From: Larix sibirica
Taxonomy: Eukaryota > Streptophyta > Pinopsida > Pinales > Pinaceae
DNA: 25,657 bases
Assembly: GCA_004151065.3 (NCBI GenBank)
Contig: NWUY0300009546.1
Span: 11,539-37,195, forward strand
Reading direction: 5' to 3'
This document shows positions 9,873 to 19,313 of the stretch, one piece after another (the stretch's first letter is position 1; each line of letters starts with the position of its first letter). The position numbers and the translations under genes are program-made. The notes under the pieces were generated by a model that was given only the letters and a program-made list of their open reading frames with translations, had not been told where the DNA came from and did no database searches.

Positions 9873-11652
9873 ATGGCTAGTTTGGCACCACCTACCGTTA
9901 CGACTCCCCTTCCTAAGCCACACTTTCCAAGTGGTTCTTTTTCGGGGGGATCCGTCCTCTTTATTCCAAGCTCCACCTATCCAGTGTTCTGAACATAAGT
10001 ACCACTCATTATGCCAGTCGTCCTGTGAAGGCGTTGGAATATCCTTAGGAGAAGGTACTTCCATTGTTCGTTGTCAGAAGGACAAGACTATACTTAACTC
10101 CTTAAGCTCAGTTCTAGAGGGAAGTAGTCGTCCTAATCACTTTGCTTCTGCAGGCGTTTCTCCTCACCAACTTGACCCTATTCCTCCAAGAGGCAGACTT
10201 AAGCCATGTGTTAAGAAGTCTTGTAAGAGATTCTTAGCTCTGGGTGAAGACGTTGAGCTGTTTGAAGCTATTACCATGTCGGAACATGCCTTGGTGGGAA
10301 GATTCAGCATATGACATTTAAGCTTATCCAGCTTCGGGAACTTGGTCAATTGGACCTGGTCACCATTCTTAGGATATGAACCACGTATCTATGCCCTTAC
10401 CAGGGGTTGGTTGGGGGTGATATTGGAGAAGGCTGCAGATACCTCCACTCTACTCTCGGGTATATGGGAACTAGACTCCTATGTGATCCAGCTCAAAAGA
10501 TGGCCGCCATTCTTTGATTCTCGTACATAGAAGAGTTATAAGCAAGTTGTCTAGGTTAAATTCCCAGGGCTTCGTCCTGAACTTTGGACTACAACGATTT
10601 TTCATCTCCTAGGTAATGAGTTGGGTACTTACCTTAAAGAAGATACGGGCTTCATGGATACATGCGTTCTCTCTATAGCAAAATTTATGGGCGAACTTGA
10701 CCTCAAAGATGTCCTCCCAGAGGAAATAGATATCTCTCTGCGTGGAAGGATATTGACCCAACGCATCGATTATTATGGCATTATTTTTTGCTGCAACAAC
10801 TATCATTTCTATGCTCATATTTCCAAAGGGTGCAAACATGAATTCAACAAAAAAATTTGGCAAAAGAAAGCGGCTTTGGAACCTTTGCGGATTATGGAAA
10901 AGACCATTCTTGATGCACAACCATTGTCTTATCATGGAGAACCCTCGACTATCATGGAAAAGAGGTATGATGCCCTTTCCAATGAGGTAGAGGTTATTGA
11001 TGTTGTTATGTCAGGTAAGACTATACAGACTCCCTCTCTTTTTTCTAAAGAAGTGGAGTATGCTCATTTGTTTCAGTCCTCCTCGATGCCTAATCCATTG
11101 TTTAAGAAGGATTCCCTCATGCGGGACCCCCTTGCTTTGACTCTTCCCATAGAGGCTTATAACCTGAGTTATTCGTTAGATGCTCTTCCCCCTATTAAAG
11201 AACTGCCGACTTGGGGCCCCTTCACTTACAGTGAGCCTATATTTTCCCTCTAAGAAGGGTTCACTATTTTTCCCCTCCTGAATCCTTCTTACCCACCCTA
11301 TCATCTGGTTTCAGTCCCTCCATCTTCACGAACTTTTCCTCCCCCTTCAAGCTCCACGCTTTCCCTGATTACACCTGTTACCACAGTTTCTAGATCCCCC
11401 AAGGTCGTCTCTATGATGAACCCATTAGGGTCATCAAATCTGGGGAGTTCTGCTCTGAATTCTAACACCATGGTTGTTGGAGGATATAACCTGAGATCAA
11501 ATTCTAGTAAGTCGAAGAAGAATATTCGGGGATGGGGTCTTATACATGGTCTTTCACAACCTCACCACGACTTAGAAGTCGGAGGTCCATTATGGATTTG
11601 GCTAGAGCAAAAGTTGTTATCGAGATTAATGCAGGTAGACAAAGAAGATTGA
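9873..11652 (+). pseudogene. LINE ORF1: DUF4283 and zinc knuckle
   Basis: The likely start is ATG 9873 (MASLAPPTVTTPLPKPHF). The frame then shifts once before 9960. From there one frame runs to 11652 with four stops (10312, 10528, 10552, 11251). DUF4283 blocks are visible: EHALVGRFSI, GWLGVILEKAADTSTLLSGI, VKFPGLRPELW and LGNELGTYLKEDTGFMDTCV. A CCHC zinc knuckle follows near 10785-10832, reading CNNYHFYAHISKGC; family members have Cys where this copy has Tyr and Gly where it has Ala, so metal binding is probably lost. A proline/serine-rich tail follows. The product would have been the RNA-binding ORF1 protein. The stops at 10312 and 10552 lie at expected Trp codons. Confidence 0.8.
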
Positions 11653-11689
11653 AAGGGCCGCTTAGAGAAAGAAAACACGGGAAGAGGTT

Positions 11690-14162
11690 ACCTTAATTTT
11701 ATTCCTCTCCATTAACGTTAGAGGATTACAAATTAGCTCTTCGCAAGTTGGTGGAAGTCTATCATCCTTAGATCCTTTTGATTCAAGAAAGTTTAGCTAC
11801 AGGCGAACACATTTTAGAAGACCTCTATAGACTTTTTTTGGGATGGTCTTTCATATGCACTGATGTGTCCAAACATTCTGGTGGCCTGATCACATGGTGG
11901 TTATCTTCACAACTATTGCTAACTAATAGCTGGGCCATACAGTTTGTTTTGGGGGCAATACTTTTTTCTAGTCAAACTGGGTTGGATTATTCCTTCGTTA
12001 ATTTTTATGGCCCATATCAGAATCACAAAGATTTTTGGGAACGATTTTGTGCTATTAGTCTTTAGGAGGTGGATCGTCTTATTATAGGTGGTGATTTGAA
12101 TTTTACCATGGGGGATGCTGAGATATGGGGTCTACAAGCTCATCGAGATCCTCTTTTTGAATTTTTCAGTAATATGCTTGCTTTTAGCTCTTTGTTGGAT
12201 ATCCCACCTATCTAACTTAGATCGACATGATAATATGAGAACCAGAGATGCTTCCATTGCCAAACGCTTAGACCATTTCCACATCAATGAGGGTACTCTA
12301 CTATCGGCAAGCTCCATATAGCAATGGGTTGGGGTTGGAAGTGACTCTGATCACCACCCCATCTTACTTGAATTAAATCAAAATACCAGGAAACCATTGA
12401 GTCCATTCAAGTTTGATATGCGATGGATGAAGGATATGGAATTCAAAGATCTAGATGTCAAAGAATGGACCCCATTCGATAGGGATAAGGGCATCTCAAC
12501 AACAGTCCAATTCAAAAATAACCTTCAAAATATCGAAGGGTTGGCTATACCATGGATTGAAAACAAACGACAAGCTATCTCCAAAGAGATCAGGGATATA
12601 AAATCCAAACTGGAAGATTTTTTATGCACACTTTCCAGCGAGATTTACTTCTACTGCACATAAACATGATATTTATCTGATTGGAAATCTATAAGAAGGA
12701 TATCTTAATGGATGAATAAGCCACTGCTAGATTACATAGTAGAGCTATATGGTTATAGAAGGGAGATGACAATAATAAATTCTTCCATAAGCACATCCAA
12801 CACATGCAGAATACCAACTCTATTTGGTATCTACAGGATGACTCTAGCACTACCCATTCGGGTTACCAAGCTCTTTCAGACTTGGGGGTAAAACATTTCA
12901 AGAAGGTCTACTCTCAAGACCAACAATTCCCTCTCTTTCAATGATGAGTCTGGCTGAGGATTATCCGAGCATGGTCAATGAAGAACATGCTATATGTTTA
13001 CAATATCCAGTAACCATTGAGGAACTTAGGAATTCTATTCCAGGAATGCAACATGATAAAAGTCCAGGCCCAGATGGATGGGATATCAAATTTTATGAAG
13101 CATTTATGGACATTTTTTTAGAATGAAATATTGGATGTCATTGAGGAATCGAGATAGAAGGGGGGAATCCTAGCCGTGTTTAATGCGACCTTTATAGCAT
13201 CGATACCTAAAAAAGATAAAGGGGTGACTTTTGGTGATTATCATCCTATTTCACTGTGTAATAACATCTCTAAGATGACAACTAAGGTGATTGCTAATAG
13301 GGTCCGGGGTATCCTATTGGATGGAATTTCACTTGAGCAACATGCCTTCCTCATATGTAGGTTCATTAATGATGCTATTGGTACGGCCTAAGAAGTTCTA
13401 CACTCTACCAAGATTAAAAAAAAAATACCCGACTGTTATCCTCAAAATTGATTTGCGATGGGAATACGCCAAAGTTAATTGGACGTATTTGATACTGATA
13501 CTCCTACATATTGGTTTCCCCTTGGCGACAGTCAACTGGATCATGTCGTTAGTTCATACAGTCTCATTTGCAGTACTTGTTAATGCACTGGCTTTGGATT
13601 TTTTCAGGCCTGAGCGGGGACTATGCCAAGGATGCCCTTTAGCACCTCTATTGTTCCTTCTCGTTGTGGAAGGGCTAAGTCACACCATCCACCATGCCAA
13701 GAAATATGGATATTTCTATGGCTTTAAGTTTGCACCTAGATTTAGCGTGACACATCTCCTTTTTGTTGATGACATCCTGATTTTTGCAGAAGGGACTAGA
13801 AGGGATATCATCTACATCAAAAGGATCCTTGACAGATTTGAGTTGGCTATAGGTATTCCCATCAATATTCACAAATATTCCTTAATTGTATTGAATGTGG
13901 AGGAAGATCTCTCTGATTGGATACAACAACAATTCCCTTATATGATGGCCAATGCAGTCTCTGGTCTGCCTTATCTGGGCTTCTCTATTAAACCAAATGA
14001 CTACAGTATTAAGGACTGGAATTGGTTGGTGATCAGCATAGTTGAAAGGAAAATACAAATATGGTGCAACATATTGGTTGTCTAAAGGTGGTAGACTCGT
14101 CCTCATCAAATCTATCCTTGAGGCACTTATGGTATATTGGATGACCATAGCACATATTGTTA
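11690..14162 (+). pseudogene. LINE ORF2: endonuclease and reverse transcriptase
   Basis: APE-type endonuclease first. LLIQESLATGE is followed by WSFI, the FVLG..LFSSQTGLDYSFVNFYGPYQN stretch (split here by a gap I do not fill), IIGGDLNF (12081-12104) and the active-site SDH of SDHHPILL (12346-12354). After a linker comes the reverse transcriptase: DKSPGPDGWDIKFYE (about 13060-13100), ASIPKKDKG, ISLCNNISKMTTKVIANR, motif A LKIDL (Asp at 13450), motif B GLCQGCPLAPLLF (13618 on) and motif C FVDD (13762-13773). The catalytic Asp residues survive, although the motif A tail is altered (usually KAYDKVNW). At least four frameshifts and many stops kill it. It once nicked target DNA and copied element RNA. 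Confidence 0.85.
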
Positions 14163-14733
14163 GAGATAATGTTGAAATGATATATTATGGTTTACTCAAG
14201 ATAAGATGAGTGGTTTGAGATCCATAGTTTTAGGATCTGAAGTTTGGGTTGTTGAGAATTATTTCTCTTCTATATGTAATCATTTTCATTAAATTAATTG
14301 AATTGGTTTTACACCATTCCTGTGTGTGTCGACTTGGGTCACAACATAATTAAAATAGGCAAAGAGAAAACAGCCTAGTTATTATTTTATAACACCGGTA
14401 TTTTCAATTGGAAATGCCATGCTTCCAACTGTTGACTATTCAGAGAGCAAAAAGAAAAGATCTCGGGATCCGTTCTATCAAAAGTGTGTGCATACGATAA
14501 AATGGTAGATTATTAAATTTCATTGGAGAAAATCTCATGGAAAATGTAAGCATGATAATAATAATAAAGTTGTAGATCATAGATGCCTACTTTAAGATAA
14601 AGCAATATATGTAAACACTGCAGCGAACTTCAAAGTCACAACACCGACAATATTGAATTAATCTAATCATGTAATTGCTTGCAGTTGTTATAGAATCTGA
14701 ACTGGCACCGAAATGCAAGAATTTACTTTCGCT
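14163..14733. other. Spacer with weak LTR-like segment
   Basis: AT-rich. A stretch between TGTTGAAATG (14170) and GGTCACAACA (14346) starts with TGTTG and ends with CAACA, and has an internal look of an LTR 3' region, but there is no matching 5-bp duplication and no primer-binding site after it. I therefore do not call a solo LTR. Confidence 0.35.
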
Positions 14734-14813
14734 TTCCGACATTCTCTAGTCAAGCTTTTCCTACTCATAATTGTTCCGACATTCTCTTGTCAAGCTTTTC
14801 CTACTCATAATTG
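14734..14813. repeat. 40-bp tandem duplication
   Basis: Copies 14734-14773 and 14774-14813 are nearly identical (TTCCGACATTCTC, CAAGCTTTTCCTACTCATAA), with one A/T difference. It lies about 450 bases beyond the stop of the OVATE gene, in its 3' flank. Confidence 0.9.
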
Positions 14814-15264
14814 TCTGTATCATTTCTTTTATACTCACGGTATACGGTCTGTAAAATAATTTTACTATGCTTATTGAACATGTTTACTCGACCAATAAGC
14901 AAATCAAACCAGTCATCCTTGGGATAAAACTCTGCAGATGTTTGCAGAAACACAGGGCTATGTGTTAATTGAAACAGTTTCCAGTGACAAACATTTATGA
15001 GTTGGCTCACAATGTCGATATAGAGTCATACATATGCCAAACGATTCACATTTAGATAAGGAAAATAAATAACAGTACACAGTGCATAATAGATAAAATA
15101 AAAAGGCGGTGTATAGCTTCTGGCTGGAATCACTGTATTCACAGACATGATAAGACCTTTCAATTCCTTAGTATTGCTTGTCGAAGGAATGAACTGAAAT
15201 GGAAGGCCTCATGAGCGTTTCTTCATATCCACATGCCTGCGAAAGATTTAAGATCCTCCCTCGT
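14814..15264. other. 3' flank of the OVATE gene
   Basis: Contains the probable 3' untranslated region of the minus-strand OVATE gene. I see no canonical AATAAA on the minus strand within the first 250 bases after the stop; plant poly(A) signals are often non-canonical. The open frame at 14801-15010 has no known motif. Confidence 0.45.
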
Positions 15265-16947
15265 TCAAGCTTGAATGCCTAATAAATCTGACTGAATTTG
15301 CTCAAAAACCTCAAGAATGACAGGATGATACTCGTCCGAATTGAGAGAGATATAGCAACGCACAAGCTCTTGAAGGTCCTTGGATTCGCAAATACAATTT
15401 TTTATGATCATCTCTACCATAGATTCTCTGAAGTCTCTTCGTGGATCATACGAGCATTTAACAATGGCAAAACTCTCTGAGATTTTTCTTTGAGCCTCGC
15501 TCGGCACTGGAGCTTTCTGCTCTGCGGACCTTCGATATCCCCGTTTTAGTCTTGGGCTTCCATGATCAATTTTTGAACGATTATTCAGTACAGAATTTCC
15601 TTTGCCGTGATGGGGATTCGGCTCCGGCTGCACTTCCTTAATTTCGGTTTCCGTATCTGAATTTACAGCAGCTGGGGTTTGTCCCTTGGATTGGTAGAAC
15701 GAATCAGAGAACGAATTGTTCCTTGGGGTTTGTTCCGGATCGCTTTCTGCATAATTAATGGATTTCCCATATAATTCTAGTGAATTCAGAACACCTTTTT
15801 TATTTTTATTGAAATAAACAGAGTCCAGACCATCCCTGCAAGCTGATCTTGGATACTCCATCAAAGTCTGATGATCATACCTATGATGATTAATTGGCTT
15901 CTTACAACCCTTTGCTCGAATCATTTCGCCGAGCTTGGCCTGTGCCTGCGCATGGGAGCTTAGCCCATGATCATCACGTCTTCTGAACAAGGTAGCCGCA
16001 CTCTCCTTCAAGTCATCCACAGTCGGAGGACACTTGAGCTTCATACCCAAAACCAAACTGTTGTAATCAGAACATTTATTTAAGAACGGAACTTGAAGAG
16101 TACTGTCTTCAGATTCATCATCTTCGCTCGATAAACCCACATCACACGAGCTCTCTGCATCGGGTTCAATGGACGAGATACTCAATCTACAGCTGCAGCA
16201 AAACGCGGAACACTTTCTTCCATAGCCCCTCTTCGAAACCGGATCCTCCATAACTTCGTAAACCTCCTTCTTCAACTCTTCAAAATCACAAGAATCATCC
16301 CTTTTTAGCACATTGTATAGTGTAGCTTTCTCTACGGCGTTGAGACTTTTTGGCGCATAACAAACCCGGGATTTATATGGATCTGCGCTAATTTTATTCC
16401 TTTTCTCGGCGGCTTGTACGTATTTTCTTTGGAAAACTCCGGGAAAATCCCGGCTACAATTGCTGTTGAGTTTCTGAGTTTTCACAACATCAGAAGCCTT
16501 CTTTAAGACGATATGTTTTTTATTCGACCGCACATAAGGACTAGTCGTTATCCGCGTTCTGCAGCTGCACCCTGCCGATATTCTCGCTTCGACTAACGTA
16601 CCCGAAGGTGGACGGCTTTTACCTTGTGCGCTATTGATTCTTCCCCTCGATTGAATCCGAATCCCTTCTTTTTGCTTTTTCTTTGCTTCGGGAATGCAGA
16701 TATCGGAAGCAACCCTGTAATTGAGGATAGGAGAAGCATAAACCCGCTCTGAAAATGTCTGAGAAGTGGTAAACTTGTAATAATCGCTCCTCGGCAGACT
16801 AATTGTGCGCTGAAAATCTAGTGCTATTGTCTTGTCCTCGGTATCGGGATGAGGAGGCCTCTGATCAGTTGTTCTGTCAATGTCTCTGACCTTGTAAAAC
16901 CACCAATGTGGCATCACATGAGAAATTCTGAACCGTGATCTCCCCAT
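15265..16947 (-). CDS. OVATE family protein (OFP), long form
   Basis: An intact intronless gene of 560 codons ending in TGA. OVATE family proteins are plant-specific nuclear transcriptional repressors that bind KNOX/BELL homeodomain proteins and TRM proteins and shape organ growth. Residues 1-22 (MGRSRFRISHVMPHWWFYKV..) match the conserved N-terminal OFP motif (RFR.S..MP..WFYK). Residues 492-554 are the OVATE domain: FAIVKCSYDPRRDFRESM, VEMII, SKDLQELVRCYISLNSDEY and HPVILEVFEQI. A Cys/Ser patch (CSAFCCSCRLSISSIE, 246-261) is followed by an acidic run (SSEDDESED). Basic patches at 89-95 and 142-150 could be nuclear signals. The start ATG has A at -3 and G at +4. The usual family length is roughly 200-450 residues, so this is long; the middle (about 265-480) is low-complexity and unassigned. 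Neighbours are all repeats. Confidence 0.93.
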   Translation of the reverse strand: MGRSRFRISHVMPHWWFYKVRDIDRTTDQRPPHPDTEDKTIALDFQRTISLPRSDYYKFTTSQTFSERVYASPILNYRVASDICIPEAKKKQKEGIRIQSRGRINSAQGKSRPPSGTLVEARISAGCSCRTRITTSPYVRSNKKHIVLKKASDVVKTQKLNSNCSRDFPGVFQRKYVQAAEKRNKISADPYKSRVCYAPKSLNAVEKATLYNVLKRDDSCDFEELKKEVYEVMEDPVSKRGYGRKCSAFCCSCRLSISSIEPDAESSCDVGLSSEDDESEDSTLQVPFLNKCSDYNSLVLGMKLKCPPTVDDLKESAATLFRRRDDHGLSSHAQAQAKLGEMIRAKGCKKPINHHRYDHQTLMEYPRSACRDGLDSVYFNKNKKGVLNSLELYGKSINYAESDPEQTPRNNSFSDSFYQSKGQTPAAVNSDTETEIKEVQPEPNPHHGKGNSVLNNRSKIDHGSPRLKRGYRRSAEQKAPVPSEAQRKISESFAIVKCSYDPRRDFRESMVEMIIKNCICESKDLQELVRCYISLNSDEYHPVILEVFEQIQSDLLGIQA

Positions 16948-17685
16948 CCTCTTAGAAAATTAAACTAGTACACCTATACAGAGACAGACTTATATTGAAG
17001 CTGGATCTGTACTCATGCGCTGAGAGCTTTCAAATTGCTCGGACTGTCGATCTCAATTCTGAAATTTACTTTTCTTTTGGATCTTACAACACTGGAGTCC
17101 AATTCCAAATCCATTGAAGTGCTAATCTCAATTGCCTAATTTCAACTCATTCTCCCTTTAGCCCATTTACTTTTATCCCGAAATCGAACAGAGAGGAAAC
17201 ATTGGGGCCCCTCAACTCTGAAGTATCTACTTCAGATTCTCCAAAAAGAAGTTACAGGCCATTTTAAGATTGCAATAAGATTAGGCGTGATATCCTTAGC
17301 AGAGTGGGGGCAGGCCTGCAATAATTTGGCACATATAGCTATGATGGCCTCATATTGTAGCCATGGTACAGATGTGTCACATTTTATTTAATAGTCAGGA
17401 AACGTTACAATTACGAGATTGATTCGTTAAAAAGTAAGAAGGATGCTCTTCTTCCATTATGGGTGAGTTTATAAGGAGCACAAAAAACCAGTAAAATACA
17501 GCGTTCCTGGATTGTTGCTTGAGGCTAATATTGACAAGTGTAGTATAGGCCACGGTGGGCCTGATTTATGGATTAACCGGTCTGTGTCATGATTTATGAG
17601 ATTAAACGTTCTTTGTCACACCATTTACTGCCGGGGATAAAGGACAAGCCAACGTTGACAAATGCCGTTCGCTGCCGAAGTTCTT
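16948..17685. other. 5' flank of the OVATE gene with possible uORF
   Basis: Minus-strand upstream region. A short upstream ORF (17016 down to 16990) encodes eight residues (MSTDPASI) and ends 42 bases before the main ATG. A weak TATA-like ATATAA lies at the end of that uORF (about 16990-16995). If it were the true TATA box, transcription would start inside or below the uORF. No other element could be identified. Confidence 0.4.
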
Positions 17686-17799
17686 CACGAGACCTAGTAG
17701 TACGTTTTGGCGTTACATTGTTTTTGTCAGGATTGCACCGTGCACGAGACCTAGCATTATGTTTTGGTCTTATATTGTTTTTTTTTAATCAGGATTGGG
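17686..17799. repeat. 57-bp tandem duplication
   Basis: CACGAGACCTAG followed by a TTTTGG and a T-rich block ending in CAGGATTG occurs at 17686 and again at 17743. The two copies are roughly 80% alike. Confidence 0.75.
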
Positions 17800-18549
17800 A
17801 AAATCAGTTTCAAGTGATGTAAAGTTTTAATTTGATTTCTTTTATTAAATTTTGATGATTTGATGATAATAATTAAATATATTTATGTTTTATTGTGATA
17901 GAAATGTTATTATGTAGATATTGTTTATATAAATTATAAAAAAGTTGTTATTCGGGATATAATAAAAAAGATAATAATATTAGCAACTAGATAAGCTTAG
18001 GATCCTTTCTTGAAACTTTGGAGGGTTTCCAAAGGCTTCAAGTTAAGTTGAATCCCGAGTTAAATTGATATTATATTGCTTGTCGAAACCTCGGAGCATG
18101 AAGAATTTAAGNTAAATATATTATTTAAATAAAAAAAATATTTTATTTTTTAAAATATTTTATTTTGAAAGAAAACTCTTTTAACCTTTTAAATAATTAA
18201 AAAGCCTATACTCAAAATTCAATCCTCGATCTTCCCATTTTTGAGAGCACGATCTCACATCTAACTCAGAACCACTTGAAATAATCCTCCAAATTTAAAA
18301 TTCTATATTTTATAAATATAAAACAATAATAAATAGTTTAGTATTCCATAACAACAAAACCATCAAACCAAATTGCCATTAAAATATCTTCTAAATTCTT
18401 ATTACATCTATTATTTTCACTAAATTTTGTATATAGTTTAAGTGAGTAAACCTCTGCTTGAAAAAAAGACCTATGAGTAAGCCTAGTTTTTTCTTTAATA
18501 CTAAATTTCTCACTTTGGGAAATGTTGAAGTACAAAGAACTTCTTAAAC
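17800..18549. other. AT-rich spacer
   Basis: Very AT-rich, with one N at 18112. On the minus strand, GAGTTAGATGTGAGATC (18251-18267) recurs in a near-identical form at 22241-22257, which suggests fragments of one dispersed repeat family. The minus frame at 18338-18559 has no known domain. Confidence 0.45.
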
Positions 18550-18823
18550 CATTTTTCATTTAAGAGGGGTTGAGGGTTGAGTCACTAGTGGGGCTTTATG
18601 GTTGACTTGATGGAATCCTAGGTTCGAATTTCTGCATGAGAGGTATGCTACTACCGGTAAGGCCTTGTGTGATCACGGTGACAATTCTACTCCCATTGGA
18701 TAGATCGTTCTCACATCCAACATTTAGACTGGCCTCGGCTTGTGGTATATTGATCAATCATGTAGCTATGGCATAACCTGGTTATTCAGACTCCCCAGTT
18801 AAAAAAAAACATTTTTCATTTAA
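18550..18823 (+). mobile_element. SINE with 14-bp target-site duplication
   Basis: A 246-bp element (18564-18809) flanked by the perfect direct repeat CATTTTTCATTTAA at 18550-18563 and 18810-18823. It begins GAGGGGTTGAGGGTTGAG, has an A-box-like region near 18576-18592 and a B box GGTTCGAATTT at 18621-18631, and ends in an A run of nine (18801-18809). The size, pol III boxes, A-tail and target duplication are the full signature of a tRNA-derived SINE moved by a LINE. No coding capacity. The family name is unknown to me. Confidence 0.9.
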
Positions 18824-19108
18824 TTATATAAATTATGTGCATTTGGTCATCACACTTATTTCTACCTTAATATTACATTATGTTCTTTCTTTTATTATAA
18901 TATATGTTGAGGATGTTCTCAGTAAAATTTTCGGTTCATGGATGGGACGATTAAATGGATGGTAGGTACATAGAACTTGATTAGTTACCAAGTGATTAAA
19001 TAATTTGAAAATATTACAACTACTATTAAATAATTTGAAAATATTACAATTACTATGTTTTTTATTTATAATATTTTATAAAATAAATATTGGTTAAAAA
19101 TGCAAATG
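18824..19108. other. AT-rich spacer with 30-bp tandem duplication
   Basis: ATTAAATAATTTGAAAATAT plus TACAA occurs at 18995 and again at 19025, a period of 30 bases with almost no difference. Otherwise gene-free. Confidence 0.7.
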
Positions 19109-19313
19109 AAGTGTTTATTTTGTTTTTTTTTCAAGAAAAAAAATACGTATTTTTCGTTCAATTTAGAGCAAAAATACAATCCTCAGTGTCGTTCAATAGA
19201 AAGTCTATCAAAAAAAATAGCGATTGACAGTCGTGATAGCTATAATAACCTTAAAGCTGAGATGTTCTAGAACACTATTGGAAAGGACTAGTTCAAAAAA
19301 GCTTTTAAAAGTT

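Larger units (their letters stand above)
9873..14162 (+). mobile_element. Long degenerate L1-type LINE, missing its 3' end
   Basis: The most complete retroelement here: ORF1 (9873-11652), then ORF2 with endonuclease and reverse transcriptase (about 11690-14162). The recognisable RT end reads GGRLVLIKSILEALMVYW-like across a frameshift near 14085-14150, then the sequence changes to unrelated AT-rich DNA. The zf-RVT and RNase H domains seen in the other copies are absent, as is an A-tail. Loss of the 3' end does not follow from target-primed insertion, so a later deletion or replacement is likely. No target duplication could be tested. Confidence 0.85.

Noticed and set aside
9867-10349. Minus-strand open frames across the LINE ORF1 region (9867-10064 and 10164-10349).
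   Set aside because: They are shadows of the plus-strand ORF1, whose DUF4283 blocks are recognisable.
13675-14148. Minus-strand open frames over the reverse transcriptase.
   Set aside because: They lie opposite the RT motifs QGCPL and FVDD and have no motif of their own.
14170-14346. Solo LTR with TGTTG..CAACA ends.
   Set aside because: The five bases on each side do not match, there is no primer-binding site after it and no second copy.
15298-15480. Plus-strand 60-codon frame inside the OVATE gene.
   Set aside because: Antisense to the conserved OVATE domain; no motif.
18601-18640. tRNA gene at the GGTTCGAATT motif.
   Set aside because: The surrounding bases do not fold into acceptor or anticodon arms. 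The motif belongs to the SINE defined by its target duplication.
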